Of a stretch of DNA of 64,000 nucleotides, positions 8,659 to 17,477 are shown in pieces. The notes beneath the pieces are model-generated. The model searched no databases. It was not told the DNA's origin and saw only the letters and a program-made list of their open reading frames with translations. Position 1 is the stretch's first letter, and each line of letters opens with the position of its first letter. Source of the stretch: Micromonospora sp. NBC_01699 (GTDB lineage: Bacteria; Actinomycetota; Actinomycetes; Mycobacteriales; Micromonosporaceae); assembly GCF_036250065.1 (NCBI RefSeq), contig NZ_CP109199.1, positions 2,046,001 to 2,110,000 on the forward strand, given 5' to 3'. The translations under genes were made by a program, and so were the position numbers.

Positions 8659-9465
8659 ATGACCATGCGGCCCCCGGCCCCGCTCCGGTCGCGTCCGGTG
8701 CAGTACGCCATCCTCTGTGGATACGTCGTGCTCCTTGCCGCGTGGGTGGTCGGCAGCCTCCGGCTCCGGGACACCGGTTACGGGCAGTCGGTGTATCTCG
8801 GCGGCATCCTGGTGATGATCATCGTCCAGTCGCTGTGGGCGTGGGTGAACGGCCGGGAACACTCGGGCAGCCGCCGGAGGACGGTCTTCGCCCCACCCCG
8901 CACCGACGGGCCGCCGGTCCTGGTCGCGCCCGCCCGTGCCTGGTGGCGTACGGACCGGTCCTGGCGGCTGTTCGCCGGTGTGGCGTTGATCCAATACTCG
9001 ATTTTCACGCTGGGGCAGGACCTGTCCGAACTCGACTGGCTGCTCTGGGCGAGTGGCCTTGTCGTACTGCTCGCCGGGGTGGCCGTGGTCGGGACGATCG
9101 TGAGAATCCTGCTGGACATCCATCGGGGTGCGGATCTGGAGTTGCGGCCGGGCGGGGTGTCACTGCCCGGACTGACGGGTCGGCTGGAGGTGCCCTGGGC
9201 GGAGCTGCCGTCCGGCCGGTTGAGGGGACGCGGCCACACCGACCGGCTCGTCCTGCGGGTGCGGCGGCCGACGTCGAGCGGGCTGTTCCGTCGTCGCCGA
9301 CCGGTGACCGTCTGGTTCGACCGGTACGCCGTCGCGCCGGAGCTTCTGACCGGTGCGATCCGGCACTACCTGGATCATCCCGAGCACCGCGCCGCCATCG
9401 GCACCGACGAGGAGTACGTGCGGCTCCACGTCCTTCTCCACCGAGAGCCGGATCCGGTGGGGTAG
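8659..9465 (+). CDS. membrane protein of unknown function
   Basis: 268 residues from ATG 8659 (ATG 8665 is also possible; the ribosome site is weak). Two hydrophobic segments lie near the N-terminus (AILCGYVVLLAAWVVG; YLGGILVMIIVQSLWAWV), then two more (about 105-165, including LLWASGLVVLLAGVAVVG). The C-terminal ~100 residues are a soluble basic region (LELRPGGVSLPGLTGRLEVPWAEL) with the beta-strand pattern of bacterial PH-like membrane-adjacent domains. I do not recognise a named family. It is followed, 96 bp on, by the serine acetyltransferase gene on the same strand. Confidence 0.75.
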   Translation: MTMRPPAPLRSRPVQYAILCGYVVLLAAWVVGSLRLRDTGYGQSVYLGGILVMIIVQSLWAWVNGREHSGSRRRTVFAPPRTDGPPVLVAPARAWWRTDRSWRLFAGVALIQYSIFTLGQDLSELDWLLWASGLVVLLAGVAVVGTIVRILLDIHRGADLELRPGGVSLPGLTGRLEVPWAELPSGRLRGRGHTDRLVLRVRRPTSSGLFRRRRPVTVWFDRYAVAPELLTGAIRHYLDHPEHRAAIGTDEEYVRLHVLLHREPDPVG

Positions 9466-9561
9466 ATGGCGGGGACTGATACTCCCTTGTCGTATTTCTG
9501 ACCGGTAACCCTGGCCCGTTCGGCTGGGAGTCGACCGACTACAGGTCTTACGCTCTGCATC

Positions 9562-10113
9562 ATGTTCGATACTCTCCGGCAGGACTTTCGGCGGAACCGG
9601 GACCCGTTGGTCCGGCTCGTGCTCGCGGTCTTCCGCTTCGGGCAGTGGACGGCTGCCCGGCGTACCGCCACGCGGCGGTGCTGGACCCTGCCGTACAAGG
9701 TGTTGAATCTGCTGGTCATCCGGCTCGGCACGAACAGCGACCTGCCCCGCGAGCTGAGCTGCGGCCCGGGGCTGCGCCTGTTCCACCCGTACGGGCTGGT
9801 GTTCCACCGGGATGCCCGGCTCGGGCGGAACGTGAGCATGTACCACCAGGTGACGATCGGGCGGCGGGACCACAGTGGTGAGCCGGTCATCGGCGACGAG
9901 GTGACGGTGGGCGCGGGCGCGACCGTACTCGGGCCGATCGTGATCGGGCGGGGCGCGAAGATCGGGGCCGGGGCCACGGTGCTGGACGACGTCCCGCCCG
10001 GCGGCCGGGCCCTCGGCCCAAGAGCGTCGGTCACAAGCCTCTCCACCACCAACCGACCGCCCCTACTCGACCCCGCACTCCCCCCAGACACCCCCCTCAC
10101 AAACCCCAACTAG
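9562..10113 (+). CDS. serine O-acetyltransferase-like hexapeptide-repeat protein
   Basis: 183 residues. The N-terminal ~60 residues are helical; residues ~65-150 form a left-handed beta-helix of hexapeptide repeats (VIGDEVTVGAGATVLGPI, then VIGRGAKIGAGATVL), with the catalytic-type His in RLFHPYGLVFHRDARLG and in MYHQVTIG. This matches CysE-type acetyl-CoA:L-serine acetyltransferases, the first step of cysteine synthesis; related serine transferases of exopolysaccharide clusters look alike, so the acceptor is not certain. No cysK partner is adjacent. The last ~25 residues are Pro/Thr-rich and run directly into an 11-bp tandem repeat, which suggests the C-terminus has been altered by repeat expansion. 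Confidence 0.75.
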   Translation: MFDTLRQDFRRNRDPLVRLVLAVFRFGQWTAARRTATRRCWTLPYKVLNLLVIRLGTNSDLPRELSCGPGLRLFHPYGLVFHRDARLGRNVSMYHQVTIGRRDHSGEPVIGDEVTVGAGATVLGPIVIGRGAKIGAGATVLDDVPPGGRALGPRASVTSLSTTNRPPLLDPALPPDTPLTNPN

Positions 10114-10166
10114 CACGCCCCGAGCACGCCCCGAGCACGCCCCGAGCACGCCCCGAGCACGCGCCG
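10112..10166 (+). repeat. 11-bp tandem repeat, five copies
   Basis: AGCACGCCCCG is repeated at 10112, 10123, 10134, 10145 and, with one change, 10156. The first copy begins inside the TAG stop codon of the acetyltransferase gene, and the last overlaps the left arm of the adjacent palindromic element. Confidence 0.95.
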
Positions 10167-10238
10167 ATCTTGGACTTGTGGCTGTACGCAAATCCGTACG
10201 AGTTTCCTAACTCGGGCACCACAAGTGCAAGATCGGCG
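10162..10238. repeat. REP-like palindromic element
   Basis: Arms CGCCGATCTTGGACTTGTGG (10162-10181) and its reverse complement (10219-10238) match at 19 of 20 positions. The 37-nt centre holds further small inverted repeats (GTACG/CGTAC; CGAGTT/AACTCG). A G-rich run (GAGGGGAGGGGGGAGGGGGG) follows to about 10267. It lies between convergent genes. Such compound hairpins are typical of dispersed intergenic palindromes in Micromonosporaceae genomes, which I recall but cannot verify here. Confidence 0.75.
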
Positions 10239-10266
10239 ACGAGAGTGAGGGGAGGGGGGAGGGGGG

Positions 10267-11196
10267 CTAGTGGACTACGGCTAGTGGGGAGTGGGTGTGG
10301 TGGAGTAGTTGTTGGCTGACCGAGCCGAGGACGAGTCCTCGGAAGCCGCCCTGGCCTCGGCTGCCGACCACCACCAGTTGGGCCTGCCGGCTCGCCTCGA
10401 CCAGGACGGCGGTCGGGTGGCCGGGTACCACCTCGGCGGTGATCGGCAGGTCCGGGTACCGGTCCCGCCAGCCGGCCAGCTCCTCGTCCAGCGCGGCCAG
10501 CTCGTCCCGGCTGACGTCGGCCGGATCCGGGTCGGCCGGACGCCACGGCCGCCTCGGCTCATGCCGGGCCCGGATCGCGTGCACCGGGACCGCCCGGCTG
10601 AGCGCCCGCCGCACCGCCCAGTCCAGCGCGAGCCGGGCGTACGGCGAACCGTCCGTCCCGACCACGATCCGCCGCCGGCCGTGATCAGCACCCCGACCGG
10701 CATCCCGATCGGCGGCGACGGGGGCATCGGGAGGGTCGACGGTCGATGGGCGGACGATCACGACCGGGCACTGGGCGTGGGCGCTGACCGCGATCGTGGT
10801 CGAGCCCGCGAGCAGGCCGCTGAACCCGCCGTGTCCACGGCTGCCCAGCACCACCATCGCCGCGTCGGCGGAGCGCTGTCGCAGCCCGATCGCGGCCGGG
10901 GTGTCCAGCACCTCACCGCGTACGGTCAGGTCCGGGTGGGAGTCGGCGGCCTCGCTGACGGCGGCCGAGACCAGTTCCCCCACCTCCTGCCGGGTCGTGT
11001 CGTCCGGCCAGGTGCCCGGTCCGGGGCCGGGTCCGATCCAGCTGCCGGCGGTCATCCACTCGAAGGCGTACGCCAACCGGACCGGCGCCCCCGTCCGCGT
11101 GGCCTCGTCCAGCGCCCAGGCGAGCGCGAGCCGGGCTCCCTCGGAGCCGTCGTACCCGACCAGGATCGGCCGCTCACCCATGACTGCCCCGCTCAT
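10267..11196 (-). CDS. universal stress protein, tandem UspA domains
   Basis: 309 residues with two UspA domains (about 8-150 and 172-308). Each starts with a strand ending in an Asp (ILVGYDGSEGAR; IVVGTDGSPYARLALDWA), and each has the ATP-binding G-2x-G-9x-G(S/T) motif (VLGSRGHGGFSGLLAGS; VVGSRGQGGFRGLVLGS). ATP-binding tandem Usps of actinobacteria act under hypoxia and dormancy (mycobacterial DosR regulon). ATG 11196 is chosen with GAGGGG upstream; ATG 11181 is an alternative. It lies downstream of the phosphoketolase gene on the same strand, separated by a repeat array, and probably belongs to the same stress regulon. Confidence 0.9.
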   Translation of the reverse strand: MSGAVMGERPILVGYDGSEGARLALAWALDEATRTGAPVRLAYAFEWMTAGSWIGPGPGPGTWPDDTTRQEVGELVSAAVSEAADSHPDLTVRGEVLDTPAAIGLRQRSADAAMVVLGSRGHGGFSGLLAGSTTIAVSAHAQCPVVIVRPSTVDPPDAPVAADRDAGRGADHGRRRIVVGTDGSPYARLALDWAVRRALSRAVPVHAIRARHEPRRPWRPADPDPADVSRDELAALDEELAGWRDRYPDLPITAEVVPGHPTAVLVEASRQAQLVVVGSRGQGGFRGLVLGSVSQQLLHHTHSPLAVVH

Positions 11197-11223
11197 GGCT
11201 GCCCCTCATCCACGACCGCCCCC

Positions 11224-11385
11224 GCTCATGGCCGCCCCGCTCATGGCCGCCCCGCTCACGGCCGCCCCGCTCACGGCCCCCGCTCGTCACCGTCCCCGTT
11301 CCTCACCGTCCCCGTTCCTCACCGTCCCCGTTCCTCAGCGCCCCCGTTCCTCAGCGCCCCCGTTCCTCAGCGCCCCCGTTCCTCA
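11224..11385. repeat. two adjacent tandem-repeat arrays (15 bp and 16 bp)
   Basis: GCTCATGGCCGCCCC-type 15-bp units occupy 11224-11268, and a degenerate copy runs to 11280. They pass into six 16-bp units from 11290 to 11385: three CCGTCCCCGTTCCTCA, then three GCGCCCCCGTTCCTCA. The array fills the whole spacer between the phosphoketolase stop and the Usp start on the minus strand. The stepwise change between subgroups shows block expansion. Confidence 0.95.
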
Positions 11386-11406
11386 CCGCCCCGGCTCGTC
11401 CACCGC

Positions 11407-13788
11407 TCAGCCGCGGTTGCCGATCCAGCGCCATTCGGCTACCCGTGGCGCGTCCTCGCCGTACCGGCGGGTGTACTCGCGGCACTCCTGCCGGGCGTCG
11501 ATCATGGATTGGCGCAGGTGTGCGGCTCGGGCGGCCAGGCCGGGCACCCGGTCGATCACGTCGACCACCAGGTGGAACCGGTCGAGCTGGTTGAGCATCA
11601 CCATGTCGAACGGTGTGGTGGTGGTGCCCTCCTCCTGGTAGCCGCGTACGTGCAGGTTGTCGTGGTTGGCGCGGCGGTACGTCAGCCGGTGGATCAGCGC
11701 CGGATAACCGTGGTACGCGAAGATCACCGGCCGGTTCCGGGTGAAGATCGTGTCGAACTGGGCGTCCGGCAGCCCGTGTGGATGGGCTACCTCGGACTGG
11801 AGGCGCATCAGGTCGACCACGTTCACCACCCGTACCCGTAGTTCGGGCAGGTGCCGCCGGAGCAGGTCGGCGGCGGCCAGCGTCTCCAGGGTCGGTACGT
11901 CACCGGCGCACCCGAGCACCACGTCCGGCTCGGACCCGTCGTCGCTGCTGGCCCAGCCCCAGATCCCGAGCCCGCGCCGGCAGTGCAGCACCGCCTCGTC
12001 CATCGCCAGCCAGTTCGGGCCGGGCTGCTTGCCGGCGACCACCACGTTGATGTAGTGCCGGCTGCGCAGGCAGTGGTCCATCGTGCAGAGCAGGGTGTTG
12101 GCGTCCGGTGGCAGGTAGACCCGGACCACCTCGGCCTTCTTGTTCACCACGTGGTCGATGAAGCCCGGATCCTGGTGCGAGAAGCCGTTGTGGTCCTGCC
12201 GCCAGACATGACTGGACAGCAGGTAGTTCAGCGAGGCCAGCGGCTGCCGCCAGGCGATGTCGCGGGTCGTCTTGAGCCATTTGGCGTGCTGGTTGACCAT
12301 CGAGTCGACGATGTGGATGAACGCCTCGTAGCTGGTGAAGACGCCGTGCCGACCGGTCAGCAGGTAACCCTCCAGCCAACCCTGACAGAGGTGTTCGGAG
12401 AGCACCTCCATCACCCGGCCGTCGGGGGAGAGGTGGTCGTCGTCCGGGCGTCGTTCGGCGACGAAGACCCGGTCGGTCACCTCGAAGACCGCCTCCAGCT
12501 TGTTCGAGGCCACCTCGTCCGGGCCGAACAGCCGGAACCGGTCCGGGTTGGCCACGATCACGTCGCGCAGCCACCGCCCGGTCGGGATGGTCGCCCCGGT
12601 CGCGGTGGCGCCGGGTTCCGGCACCGCCACGCCGTAGTCGCGGTAGTCGGGCAGCACCAGGTCGCGCAACACCTGGCCACCATTGGTACGCGGGTTCGCG
12701 CTCATCCGCAGGTCGCCGGCGGGCACCAGCTCGCACACCTCGGGTACGGGCGAACCGGTGGCGTCGAACAGCTCCTCGGGGTGGTAGCCGCGCAGCCAGC
12801 GCTCCAACTGGGCCAGGTGCTCCGGGTTGTCCCGTACCCCGGCCAGCGGGACCTGGTGGGCGCGGAAGGTCCCCTCGACCCGGCGGCCGTCGACCTCGCG
12901 CGGTCCGGTCCAACCCTTCGGCGTACGGAGCACGATCATCGGCCAGCGGGGGCGCTCGACCACGCCGGTGCTCCTGGCCCGGCCCTGGATGGTGGCGATC
13001 TCGTCCAGCGCCCGGTCCAGGGTGCCGGCGAGTTCCCGGTGCACCCGGTCCGGTTCGTCGCCGGCAACCACGTACGGCCGGTAGCCGTAGCCGTGCAGCA
13101 CCGACAGCAGGTCCTGTTGCGGGATCCGGTCGAAGATCGACGGGTTGCCGATCTTGTAGCCGTTGAGGTGCAGGATCGGCAGTACGGCGCCGTCGCGGGC
13201 CGGGTTCAGGAAGACGTTCGACAGCCAGCTGCCGGCCAGTGGTCCGGTCTCCGCCTCGCCGTCGCCGATCACGCAGGCCACTATCAGGTCGGGGTTGTCG
13301 AACGCGGCGCCGTAGCCGTGCATCAGCGAGTAGCCGAGTTCGCCACCCTCGTGGATCGAGCCCGGCACCTCGGCGGCGACGTGGCTGGGGATGCCGCCGG
13401 GGAAGGAGAACTGCCGGAACAGTCGTTCCATCCCGCTCTCGTCCCGGTTGACCGACGGGTAACGCTCGCTGTAGGTCCCCTCCAGCCAGGTGTTGGCCAC
13501 GATCGCCGGCCCACCGTGTCCGGGCCCGGTCACGTAGATCATTTGTAGTTGGCGCCGGACGATGGTCCGGTTCAGGTGCGCGTAGATCAGGTTCAGTCCG
13601 GGGCTGGTGCCCCAGTGGCCGAGCAGCCGGGGCTTGATCTGGGCCGCGGTCAGCGGCTCGCGCAGCAGCGGGTTGGCCATCAGGTAGATCTGGCCCACGG
13701 TCAGGTAGTTCGCCGCCCGCCAGTACGCGTTCAGCCGACGCAGCTCGTCGTCGGTCAGCGGGGCGTGCGGATCCAGGGCGGTGTCCAT
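11407..13788 (-). CDS. xfp: xylulose-5-phosphate/fructose-6-phosphate phosphoketolase
   Basis: 793 residues, the usual length of the family. It is a thiamine-diphosphate enzyme that splits xylulose-5-P (or fructose-6-P) with phosphate into acetyl-P plus a triose-P (or erythrose-4-P). Visible: the N-terminal ThDP half ([43 protein letters not shown]), the central pyrimidine domain ([36 protein letters not shown]) and the C-terminal domain ([20 protein letters not shown]). ATG 13788 is chosen; a frame to 13875 has an unlikely N-terminus. It is flanked on both sides by UspA genes on the same strand, which fits an anaerobic/stress carbon-shunt regulon. No acetate kinase is adjacent. Confidence 0.96.
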   Translation of the reverse strand: MDTALDPHAPLTDDELRRLNAYWRAANYLTVGQIYLMANPLLREPLTAAQIKPRLLGHWGTSPGLNLIYAHLNRTIVRRQLQMIYVTGPGHGGPAIVANTWLEGTYSERYPSVNRDESGMERLFRQFSFPGGIPSHVAAEVPGSIHEGGELGYSLMHGYGAAFDNPDLIVACVIGDGEAETGPLAGSWLSNVFLNPARDGAVLPILHLNGYKIGNPSIFDRIPQQDLLSVLHGYGYRPYVVAGDEPDRVHRELAGTLDRALDEIATIQGRARSTGVVERPRWPMIVLRTPKGWTGPREVDGRRVEGTFRAHQVPLAGVRDNPEHLAQLERWLRGYHPEELFDATGSPVPEVCELVPAGDLRMSANPRTNGGQVLRDLVLPDYRDYGVAVPEPGATATGATIPTGRWLRDVIVANPDRFRLFGPDEVASNKLEAVFEVTDRVFVAERRPDDDHLSPDGRVMEVLSEHLCQGWLEGYLLTGRHGVFTSYEAFIHIVDSMVNQHAKWLKTTRDIAWRQPLASLNYLLSSHVWRQDHNGFSHQDPGFIDHVVNKKAEVVRVYLPPDANTLLCTMDHCLRSRHYINVVVAGKQPGPNWLAMDEAVLHCRRGLGIWGWASSDDGSEPDVVLGCAGDVPTLETLAAADLLRRHLPELRVRVVNVVDLMRLQSEVAHPHGLPDAQFDTIFTRNRPVIFAYHGYPALIHRLTYRRANHDNLHVRGYQEEGTTTTPFDMVMLNQLDRFHLVVDVIDRVPGLAARAAHLRQSMIDARQECREYTRRYGEDAPRVAEWRWIGNRG

Positions 13789-13900
13789 CGGCCTGAGCCT
13801 GCCGTCTGTCGGGTGCCCGCGCAGGCGGATCGGCGGATTGTTCCCCCGAGCGGGGACCCGCCCGCCCGTACCCACGCCTTCCGCCTACCGGGTACGGCGT

Positions 13901-14740
13901 TCAGGCCTGCACGTACAGGCCGTGCGGGGTGCGGACGATGACCACCGGGGTGGGCGAGTGGTAGAGCAGGGCCTGGCTGAGCGCACCGAGCATGCTGCGC
14001 GAGGGTTGCTCGCCGCGCATGCTGACCACCACGACCTCGGCCGAGCGCGACTCGTCGATCAGGATCTGTTTCGAGTCGCCGCTGCGCACCCGGGGGACGA
14101 CCCGCACGTCCGGGTACTTCCGCCGCCACGGCACCAACGCGCTGTCGAGTTCGTCGGCCACCGAGTGGTCCGGCTCCTGCGCCGGATTGTCCGCCTCCCA
14201 GATCCGCAGGGCGACGAGTTCGGTCTCGCGCCAGGAGGCGGCGTCGAACGCGAAGCCGAGCGCGGTTTCCGTACCGACTCCGCAGTCGATGCCGACCAGC
14301 ACCGGGCCCGACGGTGGGGAGCTTTCGCGTACGACCAGCACGCTGCACCCGGCGCGGGCGGCGACCTGAACCGACAGCGCCTCGATCGGTACGGCGGTCT
14401 GGCCGGAGAGCCCGCCGTCGCCGAGCACCATCAGCGCGGCGCTGCCCGATTCGCGCAGCAGGGTGGTCAGTGCCGGTCCCTCGATCAGCGCGCAGGACAG
14501 TCGTAGTTCCGGTGCGGCCTCGGTCGCGGTGTTGGCGGCCTCGTTGAGGAGATGTTCGGCGGGTGCGCGCAGTTCTCCTTCGAGCGGGGTGTCCGGGTCG
14601 GCGACCCAGTTGAAGGCGTGCACGATCCGTAACGTACGGCGGTGTGCCGCGGCCTCGTGGGCGGCCAGCCGGACGGCGGTCATGCTCTGCGCGGAGTTGT
14701 CCACCCCGACCACGACCGGTGCGTTCGCGGGCAGGCTCAT
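13901..14740 (-). CDS. universal stress protein, tandem UspA domains
   Basis: 279 residues, ATG 14740 with GGAGG upstream. Domain 1 (about 5-140) starts VVVGVDNSAQSMTAVRLA; domain 2 (about 147-275) starts VLVGIDCGVGTETALGFA. The ATP-loop glycines are poor in both: VLGDGGLSGQ in domain 1 and VSMRGEQPSRSM in domain 2 lack the G-2x-G-9x-G pattern. This copy is therefore probably a non-nucleotide-binding partner, unlike the Usp at 10267-11196. It lies 112 bp upstream of the phosphoketolase gene on the same strand and is likely co-regulated with it. Confidence 0.88.
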   Translation of the reverse strand: MSLPANAPVVVGVDNSAQSMTAVRLAAHEAAAHRRTLRIVHAFNWVADPDTPLEGELRAPAEHLLNEAANTATEAAPELRLSCALIEGPALTTLLRESGSAALMVLGDGGLSGQTAVPIEALSVQVAARAGCSVLVVRESSPPSGPVLVGIDCGVGTETALGFAFDAASWRETELVALRIWEADNPAQEPDHSVADELDSALVPWRRKYPDVRVVPRVRSGDSKQILIDESRSAEVVVVSMRGEQPSRSMLGALSQALLYHSPTPVVIVRTPHGLYVQA

Positions 14741-14859
14741 CGTCGTCACCTCCGGGCCCGGTCGCCGGCAGCCGGGTGGCGGGCTGGCACGTTGCGTTTG
14801 GCTCCGGTACCGACAGTAGTGGCGGGTCCGGGTCGGCGGACCGGGTTCGGCGGGGTGGG

Positions 14860-15003
14860 TGGCTCGACCATCGGCCCGAACACATCCTGCTCGGCCTGCT
14901 GCGCGAGGGGGAGGGGCTGGCCGCGATGACCCTCGGTCGGGCCGGGCCGGACCTCGCCGAGCTGCGCCGCCAGGTGATCCACTCCCTCGGCGCGGCCGCC
15001 TGA
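14860..15003 (+). pseudogene. Clp N-terminal (double Clp-N) domain remnant
   Basis: The translation ending at TGA 15001-15003 reads PEHILLGLLREGEGLAAMTL followed by AELRRQVIHSL. This matches the second helical repeat of the ClpA/ClpC N-terminal domain (consensus TEHILLGLLREGEGVAA). Only ~45 residues remain; the first half and any ATPase modules are absent, and the frame upstream is non-coding in character. It is a fragment of a Clp-N protein, or a very short free-standing half domain. It sits in the divergent spacer between the Usp gene and the protease gene (14741-15219), which otherwise holds only promoter sequence. Confidence 0.65.
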
Positions 15004-15219
15004 CGTACGCCGGACGAGCCCACGTCCGCCGCCGGCCGCGACCGGCGGCGGATGTGACGGTCCCACTACTGCCGACTGCAAGGTATGACATGGAGGATAT
15101 GTATCTGCATCAATAGATTGGGGCTAGCGTGAGGCGCACTGACGGCGTTGCCGCACCGGACCGGGAACCGGCCGCAGCGTGTGCAGCGTTGCTCAACCCC
15201 CAATCGAAGGGACCCGTCA

Positions 15220-16356
15220 ATGCAGCACAGATCCTCGTCTGTCGCAGCGGCAATCCTGCTCGCGGCCGGCATGCTGGCCACGCTGCCGCAAGCGGCCTCG
15301 GCCAAGCCCACCAACGAGGCGGCCCCCGCCGTCTCCGCGGAGATCCTCAACGCGATGCAGCGCGACCTCGGCCTCACCGCCGGCCAGGCGCAGGCGCGGC
15401 TCGCCGCTGACGACCGGGCCGCCAAGGCCGAGGAGTCGCTGCGTGGCGCCCTCGGCAACCGCTTCGGCGGCGCCTGGCTCGCCGACGGCAGCCAGGTCGT
15501 CGTCGCGGTTACCGACGCCGCCGCCGCCGAGCGGGTACGCGCCGCCGGTGCGCAGCCGAAGGTCGTCGCCCGCAGCGAGGCGGCGTTGACGGCGATCAAG
15601 GACACCCTCGACGCGAAGGAGTCCGCCGCACCGAAGTCCGTGACCGGCTGGTACGTCGACGTCACCAGCAACACCGTGGTCGTCGAGGCCACCGCCAACG
15701 GTCTCGCGGCCGCCAGCAGCTTCGCCGCCGCCAGTGGCGCGCCGGCCGGCGCGGTCCGGGTGGCCGTCGCGGCCGAGGCCCCGAAGACGCTCTACGACAT
15801 CCGGGGCGGGGACGCGTTCTACATCGGCGGCGGGCGCTGCTCGATCGGCTTCTCGGTGAACGGCGGCTTCGTTACCGCCGGACACTGCGGCCGCAGCGGT
15901 CAGGCCGTCCAGGGTTCGAACGGGGTCGCCGCGGGCAGCTTCGCCGGCTCGTCCTTCCCGGGCAACGACTACGCCTGGGTACGCACCAACGCCAACTGGG
16001 TCCCGCGCGGTGTGGTGAACCGCTACAGCGGCAGCACCACCGTGGCCGTACGCGGCTCGACCGAGTCCGCCGTCGGCGCCTCCATCTGCCGCTCCGGCTC
16101 GACCACCGGCTGGCGCTGCGGCACCGTCCAGGCGAAGAACCAGACGGTGAACTACTCGCAGGGTTCGGTCGGCGGTCTGACCCGTACCAACGCCTGCGCC
16201 GAACCGGGTGACTCGGGCGGCTCGTGGCTCAGCGGCAACCAGGCCCAGGGCGTCACCTCCGGCGGCTCGGGCAACTGCTCCAGCGGCGGCACGACCTACT
16301 TCCAGCCGGTCCGGGAGATCCTCTCCGCGTACGGCTTGAGCCTGGTCCTCGGCTAG
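15220..16356 (+). CDS. secreted alpha-lytic-protease-like serine protease (S1E)
   Basis: 378 residues: signal peptide (about 1-29, PQAASA), an alpha-lytic-protease-type pro-region (about 45-190) that acts as a folding chaperone in this family, and a mature chymotrypsin-fold domain (about 195-378). The catalytic triad is visible: H222 (VTAGHC), D250 (GNDYAW) and S332 (GDSGGS). Three Cys pairs suit the disulfides of extracellular streptogrisins. ATG 15220 follows AAGG by nine bases. It is monocistronic and ends in a strong hairpin. It probably digests exogenous protein; primary specificity was not deduced. Confidence 0.93.
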   Translation: MQHRSSSVAAAILLAAGMLATLPQAASAKPTNEAAPAVSAEILNAMQRDLGLTAGQAQARLAADDRAAKAEESLRGALGNRFGGAWLADGSQVVVAVTDAAAAERVRAAGAQPKVVARSEAALTAIKDTLDAKESAAPKSVTGWYVDVTSNTVVVEATANGLAAASSFAAASGAPAGAVRVAVAAEAPKTLYDIRGGDAFYIGGGRCSIGFSVNGGFVTAGHCGRSGQAVQGSNGVAAGSFAGSSFPGNDYAWVRTNANWVPRGVVNRYSGSTTVAVRGSTESAVGASICRSGSTTGWRCGTVQAKNQTVNYSQGSVGGLTRTNACAEPGDSGGSWLSGNQAQGVTSGGSGNCSSGGTTYFQPVREILSAYGLSLVLG

Positions 16357-16373
16357 TTCACGACGCACGACCA

Positions 16374-16407
16374 CGAACGGGCCGGCGTACCCACGCCGGC
16401 CCGTTCG
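16374..16407 (+). terminator. terminator of the protease gene
   Basis: A perfect 15-bp GC-rich stem (16374-16388 / 16393-16407) with an ACCC loop starts 17 bases after the protease stop. There is no T-tract, as usual in actinobacteria. Confidence 0.85.
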
Positions 16408-16484
16408 GCAACGTCATGTCGGTGCGGGTTACGTCACGGCCCGCCGGGTCGCTGGCTCCGCCGACTTGCTGCACACTGACGCGC

Positions 16485-17477
16485 GTGAGCCAGCGAAGCG
16501 ACACCAGCAGTGATGGCGGCCTACGCTCCGCGGTCGTGGTGAACCCGACGAAGGTCGACGTCGACCAGTTGCGTGACACGGTCACCCGCGCCCTCGCCGA
16601 CGCGGGCTGGCCGGAACCGAGCTGGTACGAGACCACCGTGAACGACCCCGGCCGAGGACAGACCCGGCAGGCGGTCGAGGCCGGGGCCGAGGTCGTCTTC
16701 GTCTGCGGCGGCGACGGGACCATCCTGTCCTGCGTGAACGCGCTGGTCGGCACCGACGTCGCGATGGCCGTGCTGCCGGTGGGCACCGGCAACCTGCTCG
16801 CCGCGAACCTCGGGCTCTCCGGCGACGTGGCCGGCGGCATCGAGATCGCGCTCGAACGGGGTCGCCGGCTGCTCGACGTCGGCGTCGTCGGGGACCAGGT
16901 CTTCACCGTGATGGCCGGAATGGGCTTCGACGCCCAGATGCTCGCCGCCACCTCCGAGACCACCAAGGCCCGGATCGGCTGGCCGGCGTACCTGGTCGGG
17001 GCCGTACGACACCTTCGCGACCGGCCGATGCGGGTGGTCATCCGGATCGACGACGACGCACCGCGCCGCCGCCGGGCCCGGACCGTGCTGGTCGCCAACG
17101 TCGGCCGGCTACAGGGCGGGGTACGCCTGCTCGCCGACGCCGAACCCGACGACGGTTACCTCGACGTCGCCATCCTCACCCCGCGCACCGTCCGGCACTG
17201 GGCCGTACTGATCTGGGCGGTGGTGGCCAAGCGCGAGCGGGTGCCCCGGATGGAGGTCTTCCGCTGCCGCCGGGTGCAGATCACCAGCAACCGCCGGCAG
17301 CCGAGGCAGCTCGACGGAGACCTGATCACGCCCGAGAAGGCGCTGCGGGCACACGTGCGGCCGAAGGCGCTGTGGCTGTGCGTACCGCGCCCGGCCGAGG
17401 CGCCGGACCTGTCGGTGGACGCCGCGACGGTGAGTCGGCGGGGGGAGCGCCGGATCGAGCGGGTACGCGGTGAGTAG
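16485..17477 (+). CDS. diacylglycerol/lipid kinase family protein
   Basis: 330 residues from GTG 16485. The N-terminal domain has the nucleotide-binding pattern of the DagK/YegS/sphingosine-kinase family: AVVVNPTKVD, then VCGGDGTILSCVNALVGTD (catalytic GGDGT), then LPVGTGNLLAANLGL. The C-terminal beta-sandwich has LLADAEPDDGYLDVAIL and QLDGDLI, both typical of the family. These enzymes phosphorylate diacylglycerol or related lipids using ATP at the inner membrane face. The stop overlaps the next gene by 8 bp, so they are co-translated; the following genes are YihY and PAP2 phosphatase, giving a kinase/phosphatase pair. Confidence 0.9.
   Translation: MSQRSDTSSDGGLRSAVVVNPTKVDVDQLRDTVTRALADAGWPEPSWYETTVNDPGRGQTRQAVEAGAEVVFVCGGDGTILSCVNALVGTDVAMAVLPVGTGNLLAANLGLSGDVAGGIEIALERGRRLLDVGVVGDQVFTVMAGMGFDAQMLAATSETTKARIGWPAYLVGAVRHLRDRPMRVVIRIDDDAPRRRRARTVLVANVGRLQGGVRLLADAEPDDGYLDVAILTPRTVRHWAVLIWAVVAKRERVPRMEVFRCRRVQITSNRRQPRQLDGDLITPEKALRAHVRPKALWLCVPRPAEAPDLSVDAATVSRRGERRIERVRGE

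Noticed and set aside
11224-11385. Repeat array as a CRISPR
   Set aside because: Units are contiguous tandem repeats without unique spacers, and no cas genes are present.
15090-15116. 8-codon frame MEDMYLHQ after a GGAGGATATG-like sequence
   Set aside because: Too short to support as a leader peptide; likely chance in the promoter region.
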